From: Flavobacterium psychrophilum
GTDB taxonomy: Bacteria; Bacteroidota; Bacteroidia; Flavobacteriales; Flavobacteriaceae
NCBI GenBank assembly: GCA_945897545.1
Contig: CAMDGJ010000087.1
Coordinates: 1 to 10,636, forward strand
Direction of reading: 5' to 3'
DNA: 10,636 nucleotides
Of this stretch, positions 1 through 5,191 are shown piece after piece. Positions within the stretch are counted from its first letter, which is position 1. Each line of letters begins with the position of its first letter. Both the position numbers and the translations under genes were made by a program. Below the pieces are notes generated by a model, which was given only the letters and a program-made list of their open reading frames with translations, made no database searches and was not told where the DNA came from.

Positions 1-70
1 ACGGCAAAATATTAGCATGATATCCTTTTTCCGCAGAATAAACTATATTATCTGGTTTTTCTTTTTCCAT
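1..70 (-). CDS. N-terminus of DUF2452-like hypothetical protein (partial)
   Basis: An ATG at 70-68 on the minus strand opens a frame that runs off the left edge without a stop. The 23 visible residues begin MEKEKPDNIVYSAEKGYHAN and continue ILP. This start resembles, from memory, a small conserved Flavobacteria family annotated DUF2452, whose members open with a Lys/Glu-rich stretch and then an 'NI(V/I)Y...GY.A.LLP' segment. No function is known to me for that family. The start lies 21 bases after the stop of the DUF2805 gene, and a TACATTTA box sits in that gap, so it may be cotranscribed, separately initiated, or both. The reading frame is quite sure because of its coding character and position. 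The family name is tentative because only the first residues are present. Confidence 0.55.
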   Translation of the reverse strand, partial: MEKEKPDNIVYSAEKGYHANILP

Positions 71-82
71 TTTAAGCAGAGG

Positions 83-90
83 TAAATGTA
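83..90 (-). promoter_or_regulatory. Possible -7 box for the DUF2452-like gene
   Basis: TACATTTA on the minus strand differs in one base from the Bacteroidota -7 consensus TAnnTTTG. It lies 12 bases upstream of the ATG at 70, between the DUF2805 stop and that start. I saw no TTG -33 element at a suitable distance, so this is weak. Confidence 0.3.
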
Positions 91-91
91 T

Positions 92-394
92 TTAACGTTT
101 TGATATTTTATTATTAGAAATAGCCCGCTGTAGTTTGCATTTAAATCTATCAATGCCATCATTTCTTTTGGCAGCATGTTTTGTTTTACAATTTTCTACC
201 CTTTTTCGCCATAGTTTATAGCTGCTAAACTTGAGCTCTTTTTTCATTAAAGCCTTAACATCTGCTTCTGAGAGTCCAAATTGAAATTTTATTGCATCAA
301 ATGGTGTACGATCTTCCCAAGCCATTTCGATGATTCTATCAATGGCAAGTTCATCTAAGTCGGTTTTTTGAGTAATCGGCATTTTGTTTAACAT
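92..394 (-). CDS. DUF2805 / TIGR03643 family small basic protein
   Basis: This 100-residue basic protein matches the DUF2805 (TIGR03643) pattern: an acidic helix ending in 'IDRIIEMAWEDRTPFDAI' (about residues 18-35), the segment 'FGLSEADVKALMK' (about 39-51), then 'SSYKLWRKRVENCKTKH' (about 57-73) and a Lys/Arg-rich tail. The central part reads like a helix-turn-helix, so a nucleic-acid-binding role is possible, but the family has no assigned function that I know of. The frame is open upstream to a TTG at 415. That TTG is the last three bases of a TACATTTG promoter box, so I place the start at the ATG at 394-392; a second ATG at 382-380 is also possible. The gene sits downstream of the reductase gene but behind that gene's terminator, so it probably has its own promoter. 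Confidence 0.85.
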   Translation of the reverse strand: MLNKMPITQKTDLDELAIDRIIEMAWEDRTPFDAIKFQFGLSEADVKALMKKELKFSSYKLWRKRVENCKTKHAAKRNDGIDRFKCKLQRAISNNKISKR

Positions 395-412
395 ATTTGT
401 TGTAAAATTAAA

Positions 413-420
413 CAAATGTA
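413..420 (-). promoter_or_regulatory. -7 promoter box TACATTTG of the DUF2805 gene
   Basis: TACATTTG on the minus strand matches the Bacteroidota -7 consensus TAnnTTTG exactly. It lies 18 bases upstream of the ATG at 394, leaving a leader of roughly 10-15 bases. No convincing TTG was found 17-23 bases further upstream. The preceding terminator at 468-510 fits independent transcription of this gene. Confidence 0.6.
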
Positions 421-467
421 CTAAACATATATCGAACCTAAACTACTCCTTTGGTATTTTTTAAGAT

Positions 468-510
468 AAAAAAATCTACTAATTCAATTGTAGATGAATT
501 CGTAGATTTT
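468..510 (-). terminator. Intrinsic terminator of the reductase gene
   Basis: The arms at 471-479 and 502-510 (aaaatctac / gtagatttt) pair perfectly. After one t/c mismatch they extend by aattc (481-485) with gaatt (496-500), closing a 10-base loop. Read on the minus strand the stem is followed by seven T (complement of 468-474). It starts 21 bases after the reductase stop codon. The stem is AT-rich, but its length and T-run make it convincing. Confidence 0.8.
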
Positions 511-531
511 ACATAATAGTCGTTTTGTTTT

Positions 532-987
532 TTAAAACAACATAGCAATTTGTTCATTCACATACTCCAAAAACCGTTCGTCTTTTTCTGTAAAAGGATC
601 AATTACATGACTGTCTATATCAATTTGACCTATATTTTCTACATTTACAAAAAGTGGTACTACAATTTCTGATTTCACAGTAAAACTGCAAGCAATGTAA
701 TTATCCTGAGCTGCTACATCAGGAACCACGAAATTGTTGTTAGAAACTGCCACTTGCCCGCAAATTCCTTTTCCAAATGGGATTACAGTATGGTCGGTCT
801 CTGCTCCCACATAAGGACCAAGGTGTAATGTTTTTGACTCATGATTGGCAAAATAAAAGCCTACCCAATTGTAATAGGCAATAGAATTGATTAAAAGTTG
901 ACAAACTGCTAAAAGTTTTTCGTCTCTAGTTAGATTTGTATTTAAAGTAATTTCGGTTACTTTTGGTTTTAATTCTTCGAAAGTCAT
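532..987 (-). CDS. msrC: Free methionine-(R)-sulfoxide reductase, GAF-domain (fRMsr)
   Basis: This 151-residue cytosolic protein is a single GAF domain. The fRMsr family reduces free methionine-(R)-sulfoxide to methionine, with thioredoxin regenerating the enzyme. Family landmarks are present: 'YYNWVGFYF' (38-46), 'LGPYVG' (56-61), 'IPFGKGICGQVA' (69-80), 'VVPDV' (87-91), 'DNYIAC' (95-100), 'SEIVVPLF' (106-113) and 'GQIDIDS' (120-126). Cys76 and Cys100 are 24 residues apart, like Cys94 and Cys118 of the E. coli enzyme. The position of E. coli Cys84 is His66 here, so one of the three classical cysteines is absent. The start is the ATG at 987-985. The frame stays open to a TTG at 1005, but that TTG belongs to a TACTTTTG promoter box. 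The gene is divergent from xrtF. The symbol is by family analogy; a GAF protein with another ligand is less likely. Confidence 0.82.
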   Translation of the reverse strand: MTFEELKPKVTEITLNTNLTRDEKLLAVCQLLINSIAYYNWVGFYFANHESKTLHLGPYVGAETDHTVIPFGKGICGQVAVSNNNFVVPDVAAQDNYIACSFTVKSEIVVPLFVNVENIGQIDIDSHVIDPFTEKDERFLEYVNEQIAMLF

Positions 988-1002
988 AGTCTTATTTTTT
1001 TG

Positions 1003-1010
1003 CAAAAGTA
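1003..1010 (-). promoter_or_regulatory. -7 promoter box TACTTTTG of the reductase gene
   Basis: TACTTTTG on the minus strand is an exact TAnnTTTG match, 15 bases upstream of the ATG at 987. The leader between them is A-rich (CAAAAAAATAAGACT), as is usual for Bacteroidota translation starts. No clear -33 TTG is visible. It shares the 70-bp divergent spacer with the xrtF promoter. Confidence 0.65.
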
Positions 1011-1036
1011 TTTAAATGGTATTGTTTTATTTTATA

Positions 1037-1044
1037 TAAATTTG
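1037..1044 (+). promoter_or_regulatory. -7 promoter box TAAATTTG of the xrtF operon
   Basis: TAAATTTG matches TAnnTTTG and lies 13 bases before the TTG start of xrtF. A weaker CAATTTTG (1053-1060) overlaps the start codon itself and could be a second box. No good -33 TTG is visible at 17-23 bases. Confidence 0.45.
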
Positions 1045-1057
1045 TAAAAATTCAATT

Positions 1058-1615
1058 TTGAAAAAATATTTTTTTATTTACAAGCCATTCTTGGTGTTTT
1101 TAGGAAAATTTTTGTTGACTTATTTGCTTTTAACTCTGGTTTATAAAAGTTACCTCAGTCAATATGATGTTCGGCAATTTGAAGTTGATAGTTTTACGGA
1201 ATTAGTGGCAGAACAAACAAAAGATCTGATGATTTTATTTAATTGTGATGCTAGTAGTGCGCCAAATATAAAAGAATCTGCAATAAATATATACTACAAT
1301 CAAAGGTCTATGGCTCGAATCATCGAGGGATGTAATGGGTTAAGTGTAATTATATTGTTTATTTCGTTTGTAATTGCATTTTCCGGAAAAATAAAACCAA
1401 CAATTTTATTTATATTAGGGGGAAGTTTACTCATCCATATTTTAAACGTATCGCGAATAGCACTTTTATGTGTTTTGATGTATTATTATCCAAAACAGCA
1501 ACATTTTTTGCACGGAGTGTTGTTTCCACTATTTATATACGGAGTTGTTTTCTTGTTATGGATTATTTGGGTAAATAAATTTTCAAAATATGCTAAAAAA
1601 ACTGTTCAATCATAA
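1058..1615 (+). CDS. xrtF: Exosortase family protein XrtF
   Basis: This 185-residue integral membrane protein is an exosortase-type transpeptidase/protease of the inner membrane. The proposed catalytic triad is visible: Cys92 in 'EGCNGLSV' (90-97), Arg133 in 'LNVSRIALL' (129-137) and His152 in 'FLHGVLFP' (150-157). Hydrophobic segments lie near 8-28, 94-110, 114-140 and 153-173, with a soluble loop at 30-88. The short length, the 'MKKY...YKPF' opening and the partner gene downstream point to the Flavobacteria-specific XrtF branch (TIGR04128). The start is a TTG at 1058. The next in-frame ATG is codon 58 and would delete the first membrane segment, so TTG is preferred. The 3' end overlaps the next gene by 26 bases, indicating translational coupling. 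No sorting-signal substrate is encoded in the window. The exact cleavage motif for XrtF is not known to me. Confidence 0.88.
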   Translation: MKKYFFIYKPFLVFLGKFLLTYLLLTLVYKSYLSQYDVRQFEVDSFTELVAEQTKDLMILFNCDASSAPNIKESAINIYYNQRSMARIIEGCNGLSVIILFISFVIAFSGKIKPTILFILGGSLLIHILNVSRIALLCVLMYYYPKQQHFLHGVLFPLFIYGVVFLLWIIWVNKFSKYAKKTVQS

Positions 1616-2033
1616 ACTAAGAATTGAATTAGCAATGCTGTTTGTAATATTGTTGGTTCTAGTACGAGCCTTTGAAGACAATTTGTTTTATGATCCGTTT
1701 TTAAATTATTTCAAATCAGATTACAATAATTTGCCATTGCCTGAAATCAATAACTTTCATTTATTTATTGGATTATTGTTTAGATATTTTCTAAATTCAT
1801 TATTTTCTTTGGCCATAATTTATGTACTTTTTAAGGATATTCAAGGGGTTAAATTTGCTTCGATGATGTACCTAATCCTTTTTGTAATTCTAGTTATTGT
1901 TTTCTTTTTTACACTATCTTTTTTTGGAGAAGAGAATAAAATGGTCTTATTTTATATCCGTCGATTTTTGATTCAACCTATTTTTTTATTATTGTTTGTC
2001 GGTGCATTTTACTATCAAAAGCAAAGCCGATGA
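1590..2033 (+). CDS. Exosortase F system-associated membrane protein
   Basis: This 147-residue protein has four predicted membrane segments (about 12-28, 56-81, 88-112 and 119-142). It matches the small family found beside xrtF in Flavobacteria (TIGR04127). Characteristic parts are 'LVRAFEDNLFYDPFLNYFK' (24-42) and 'RYFLNSLFSLAIIYVLF' (65-81). It probably sits in the inner membrane with XrtF, but its biochemical role is unknown; partner or chaperone is an inference from constant adjacency. The ATG at 1590 lies inside the end of xrtF in another frame (26-base overlap), so its translation likely depends on ribosomes finishing xrtF. No terminator is obvious between its stop and the next gene at 2110. 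Confidence 0.85.
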   Translation: MLKKLFNHKLRIELAMLFVILLVLVRAFEDNLFYDPFLNYFKSDYNNLPLPEINNFHLFIGLLFRYFLNSLFSLAIIYVLFKDIQGVKFASMMYLILFVILVIVFFFTLSFFGEENKMVLFYIRRFLIQPIFLLLFVGAFYYQKQSR

Positions 2034-2091
2034 TTTCTCGCTGTATAATAATACGGTATTTTAACTAAAATTTAATTATTTAAGTTATGTA

Positions 2092-2109
2092 AATGCATAA
2101 TTTTGCATT
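2092..2109. promoter_or_regulatory. 18-bp near-palindrome over promoter: candidate operator
   Basis: The sequence aatgca-taattt-tgcatt is an inverted repeat with perfect 6-base outer arms (2092-2097 and 2104-2109). The six central bases are also symmetric except for one T/T pair, so 8 of 9 base pairs match across the dyad. It ends directly before the ATG at 2110 and contains the TAATTTTG box. A metal-responsive repressor or activator site is a natural guess from the downstream genes. No regulator gene is in the window to test this. Confidence 0.45.
2098..2105 (+). promoter_or_regulatory. -7 promoter box TAATTTTG of the metal cluster
   Basis: TAATTTTG fits TAnnTTTG. It ends only 4 bases before the ATG at 2110, so a transcript from it would be nearly or fully leaderless. 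No other good box was found in the 76-bp spacer, and no -33 TTG. Promoter use is therefore uncertain; read-through from the xrtF pair is possible. Confidence 0.45.
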
Positions 2110-2535
2110 ATGAAATTCAAAAAGCACATCAGTTTTTTATTAGCCCTATTCCTATTGGTTTCCAATACGGGTTTTGCTATTGATTTGCATTATTGTGGAG
2201 GAAAAATAGCCTCTGTAAAACCTTCCTTTTGGAAAGCGTTTGAAATTCAAAACACAGTTGAAGAAAGTTGTTGTCCTCCAAAAGCTTCCAGTATTATTGA
2301 AGAAAATAGTAGCTGTTGCAAGGATAAAGTAGTGAGCTTTCAAAAGAAATTTGAGAATGTAACTGTAAATTCTATTTCCTTTCAGTCTGATTTTAGCTTC
2401 TTGTTTGAAGACTGGAAACCAATTGTTTGCTCTGAATTTCAAAATTTTGAAAGCAACATAATTACTTCTTATTATTGTGATGCGAATGCTCCTCCTCTTT
2501 TCAAGCTCTATCATCAATATATTTTCTATGCCTGA
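2110..2535 (+). CDS. HYC_CC_PP-type exported cysteine-rich protein
   Basis: This 141-residue protein has a clear signal peptide (positively charged start, hydrophobic 8-18, likely cleavage after 'GFA' at 21-23). The mature part carries 'HYC' at 27-29, 'CCPP' at 54-57, 'CC' at 69-70, Cys107, Cys123 and 'APPL' at 127-130, and ends in an aromatic tail (residues 134-141). This order of motifs corresponds to the Bacteroidota family named HYC_CC_PP after them. Its function is not established to my knowledge. Eight cysteines in a small periplasmic or surface protein, beside a TonB receptor and an HMA-domain protein, suggest metal binding (probably copper). The M1 start is supported by the signal peptide. 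It is the first gene of a three-gene block, 72 bases ahead of the receptor. It could also be a disulfide-stabilised partner protein rather than a metal carrier. Confidence 0.8.
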   Translation: MKFKKHISFLLALFLLVSNTGFAIDLHYCGGKIASVKPSFWKAFEIQNTVEESCCPPKASSIIEENSSCCKDKVVSFQKKFENVTVNSISFQSDFSFLFEDWKPIVCSEFQNFESNIITSYYCDANAPPLFKLYHQYIFYA

Positions 2536-2607
2536 TTTTAATGTTTTCATGAGGTCAAATCATTTTTATGGCTTGATATTTCAATTATAAACATTAAAAT
2601 TTTAATT

Positions 2608-4635
2608 ATGAAAAAACAAATTTCAATACTTTTATTGGGCTTGTTGTGTGTGTTTAGCTCCTATTCGCAGGACACATTACAGGCTGTAAAAGTAATTTCT
2701 AAAAATAAAGGTTTGCAAAAATCCTCTAAGCTTACTGCCAACACAACCTTGGTAACCAGCAAAGAATTGCGCAAAGCCGCTTGTTGCAACCTTGCTGAAA
2801 GTTTCGAGACAAATCCCTCCATCGACGTCAATTTTTCGGATGCACTTACGGGAACCAAGCAAATCAAAATGCTGGGATTAACCAGTCCTTATTTGATGAT
2901 TGCCGAAGAAAATATCCCTTCAGTTCGTGGTGCTTCACAAGCTTATGGATTGTCATTTACACCAGGAACTTGGATTGAAAGTATCCAGATCACAAAAGGA
3001 GCGGGTAGTGTTGTCAATGGATACGAAAGTATTTCAGGGCAAATCAATACCGAATTAATCAAACCTATAAATAATATTCCGTTTTTCTTGAATTTCTATG
3101 GTTCTACAGATGCTCGGTTTGAATTAAACACGCATTTCAACGTTAAAATTTCGGACAAATGGACCAGCGCTTTGTTTGTTCACGGTAATACTAGAACGGG
3201 CAAAAACGATATGAATGACGATGGCTTTCTCGACAATCCATTGGCAAAACAAATCAATATTTTGAATCGCTATCAATATTATAATGCCGAAAAGGGTTTG
3301 GTGAGTTTTATCAATTTCAGGTATATGAACGACAAAAAACAAACTGGGGAGTTGGATTTTGATCCCGATAAAGACAAAGGAAAAACAAACTTTTGGGGTT
3401 CAGAAATAAACACCGAACGCTTTGATGTTTCCTCAAAAATAGGATATGTTTTCAAGGATATGCCCTATCAAAGTATTGGTTTTCAAAATGCTTTCAACAG
3501 TCACGATCAGGAATCGTATTTTGGATTGAACCAATATAATATCAAGCAAAGTAGTTTTTATTCGAACTTGATTTTCAATTCTATTATCAATAATACGATG
3601 CACAAATTTGCAACTGGTTTGAATTTTTCTTACGACAAATACCAAGAGTTTGTCAATGTGAATGATTATAGCAGAATCGATAATTCGGTGGGAGCTTTTT
3701 TTGAATACACTTATGACAATGATGATAATTTTAGTTTTATAGCAGGCGGAAGGGTGGACAATCACAACCGTTTGGGAACATTTATTACACCGCGATTGCA
3801 CATTCGTTACAATCCTTGGGAGAAAGCGGTTGTGCGAGTTTCGGCAGGAAGAGGCAAACGTAGTGCTAATATATTTGCCGAAAATCAATCCCTTTTTGCG
3901 AGTGCAAGAACTTTCGATATTTTGGACAACGGCGGAAAAATTTATGGGTTAGATCCCGAGATTGCTTGGAATTACGGATGGAGTTTCAATCAAAAATTTA
4001 CCGTCTTCGGATTAAATGCCGATGCAGGTTTCGATTTTTACAAAACTGATTTTACAAAACAAGTTGTAGTCGATTTATATACTTCTGCAGCAATTTTGGG
4101 GTCGCATCAGGTTTTGTTTTACAATTTGAATGGAAAATCGTTCGCTAATAGTTTGCAAATTGATTTTAATCTTGAACTAGCAAAACATTTTGATTTGCGA
4201 ACAGCCTATAAATATTATGATATTCAAACCGATTATCTGAGTAGAAGAAGCGAAAGACCTTTGCAAGCGAAGCACCGCTTTTTTGCGAATCTAGGTTATG
4301 AAACTCATATTGTTGATAAAGGGAAACAATGGAAATTTGATTTCACCTATAATTGGATGGGACAGCAAAAATTACCAGAAACGGCTTCAAATCCCGCTGA
4401 GGATAGGCTTCCTGTGTATTCGCCTTCGTTTTCTTTGATGAATGTACAAATTACTCGGACTTTTTCCTCTACTTTTGAAGTCTATGTTGGCGGAGAAAAT
4501 ATTGGGAACTATCGTCAAGAAAAAGCGATTGTAGGTTCTGAAAATCCTTTTGGGGCAACCTTTGATGCTTCAATAGTATATGCTCCAATTTTTGGACAAA
4601 TGTATTATGCTGGACTTCGATTTAAAATAAAATAA
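2608..4635 (+). CDS. TonB-dependent outer-membrane receptor, probably metal-related
   Basis: This 675-residue protein has a signal peptide (1-20, cleavage near 'SYS-Q'), a short N-terminal stretch 'DTLQAVKVISK' (22-32) that may serve as a TonB box, a plug domain (about 40-150) and a beta-barrel ending in 'YYAGLRFKIK'. Plug landmarks include 'ESFETNPSIDV' (64-74), 'IKMLGL' (86-91) and 'IQITKGAGSVVNGYESISGQINTE' split over 126-149. There is no N-terminal carboxypeptidase-like extension of the kind found on many SusC-type receptors, and no SusD gene, so a small ligand is likelier than a glycan. A Cys-Cys pair at 59-60 in the plug ('RKAACCNLAESF', 55-66) is unusual and may bind metal. Flanking genes encode a cysteine-rich exported protein and an HMA protein, which fits uptake or sensing of a soft metal such as copper; the ligand is inferred. 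The start is the first ATG, backed by the signal peptide. Confidence 0.88.
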   Translation: MKKQISILLLGLLCVFSSYSQDTLQAVKVISKNKGLQKSSKLTANTTLVTSKELRKAACCNLAESFETNPSIDVNFSDALTGTKQIKMLGLTSPYLMIAEENIPSVRGASQAYGLSFTPGTWIESIQITKGAGSVVNGYESISGQINTELIKPINNIPFFLNFYGSTDARFELNTHFNVKISDKWTSALFVHGNTRTGKNDMNDDGFLDNPLAKQINILNRYQYYNAEKGLVSFINFRYMNDKKQTGELDFDPDKDKGKTNFWGSEINTERFDVSSKIGYVFKDMPYQSIGFQNAFNSHDQESYFGLNQYNIKQSSFYSNLIFNSIINNTMHKFATGLNFSYDKYQEFVNVNDYSRIDNSVGAFFEYTYDNDDNFSFIAGGRVDNHNRLGTFITPRLHIRYNPWEKAVVRVSAGRGKRSANIFAENQSLFASARTFDILDNGGKIYGLDPEIAWNYGWSFNQKFTVFGLNADAGFDFYKTDFTKQVVVDLYTSAAILGSHQVLFYNLNGKSFANSLQIDFNLELAKHFDLRTAYKYYDIQTDYLSRRSERPLQAKHRFFANLGYETHIVDKGKQWKFDFTYNWMGQQKLPETASNPAEDRLPVYSPSFSLMNVQITRTFSSTFEVYVGGENIGNYRQEKAIVGSENPFGATFDASIVYAPIFGQMYYAGLRFKIK

Positions 4636-4715
4636 AATAATGGATATCAATTGCAATAACAACGGCAAAAATCAACCCCGAAACTTCAGGGCAAAAACAA
4701 TTAAATTAAAATATT

Positions 4716-5069
4716 ATGAACAATCTATTTTTAGGAATGATGTTATTGGTATTAACACTTTCTGCACGGGCACAAGAACAAAAGAATAAAAATGCAAAAT
4801 ACACCATAGAAGTAAATGGTAACTGCGAACAATGTCAGCGGCGCATTCAAAAAGCGGCTTTTGCTGTCAGTGGAGTTAAAATGGCAAGTTGGAGTATTGA
4901 AACCCACAAATTAGCATTGACTCTTAATGAAGAAAAAACTTCAATTGCTGCTGTTAAAAAAGGTATTGCAAAAGTGGGTCACGATACGGAAGGTGTAAAA
5001 GCAACTCAAGAAGATTATGACAATCTCCATTCTTGTTGCAAATACGAAAGGGAAGATACAAAGAAGTAA
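4716..5069 (+). CDS. Periplasmic heavy-metal-associated (HMA) domain protein
   Basis: This 117-residue protein has a signal peptide (1-19, 'SARA-Q') followed by one HMA (CopZ-like ferredoxin fold) domain at about 27-93. The metal loop reads 'VNGNCEQCQRRI' (33-44), with Cys37 and Cys40 forming CxxC. It departs from the common GMxCxxC loop by having Asn before the first Cys and no Met. The rest follows the fold: 'VSGVKMASWSIETHKLALTL' (51-70) as the second and third strands and 'IAAVKKGIAKVGHDTE' (77-92) as the second helix. A C-terminal 'LHSCC' (104-108) gives an extra His-Cys-Cys cluster. Unlike cytosolic CopZ it is exported, so it would pass metal in the periplasm. It lies 80 bases after the receptor gene on the same strand, probably in one operon. 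Copper is likely but not proven; mercury or another soft metal is possible. Confidence 0.85.
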   Translation: MNNLFLGMMLLVLTLSARAQEQKNKNAKYTIEVNGNCEQCQRRIQKAAFAVSGVKMASWSIETHKLALTLNEEKTSIAAVKKGIAKVGHDTEGVKATQEDYDNLHSCCKYEREDTKK

Positions 5070-5158
5070 AGTTTTCAAGTAGAGAGGTGTTATATTAAAA
5101 GAATATTAAAAAAATGCAATTCAGGCTTGTAGATAGTGCTCTTTTGCTAAATTATAAG

Positions 5159-5166
5159 TACTTTCA
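5159..5166 (+). promoter_or_regulatory. Possible -7 box upstream of dedA-like gene
   Basis: TACTTTCA differs in one base from TAnnTTTG and lies 25 bases before the ATG at 5192, a suitable leader length. No -33 TTG is at the usual distance. The 122-bp spacer has no clear terminator for the HMA gene, so read-through is also possible. Confidence 0.3.
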
Positions 5167-5191
5167 CCGCCGATAATTTTAAAATAATTTT

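Noticed and set aside
988..1057. -33 TTG elements for the two divergent promoters
   Set aside because: The TTG triplets present lie 12 or about 42 bases from the -7 boxes, outside the usual 17-23 base range.
2050..2060. aatac-g-gtatt short palindrome after the exosortase partner gene
   Set aside because: With only one base between the arms it cannot form a stable hairpin, and no T-run follows; not a terminator.
2152..2550. 132-codon minus-strand frame opposite the HYC_CC_PP-type gene
   Set aside because: It lies antisense to a gene with a signal peptide and family motifs, and its translation is basic and shows no recognisable family.
3433..3888. 151-codon minus-strand frame within the TonB receptor gene
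   Set aside because: The receptor frame is intact from end to end and shows clear motifs; the antisense product looks like the complement of barrel codons.
5114..5176. 20-codon frame MQFRLVDSALLLNYKYFHRR upstream of the DedA gene
   Set aside because: It ends 15 bases before the DedA start and could be a leader peptide, but it has no attenuator structure, no family and no other support.
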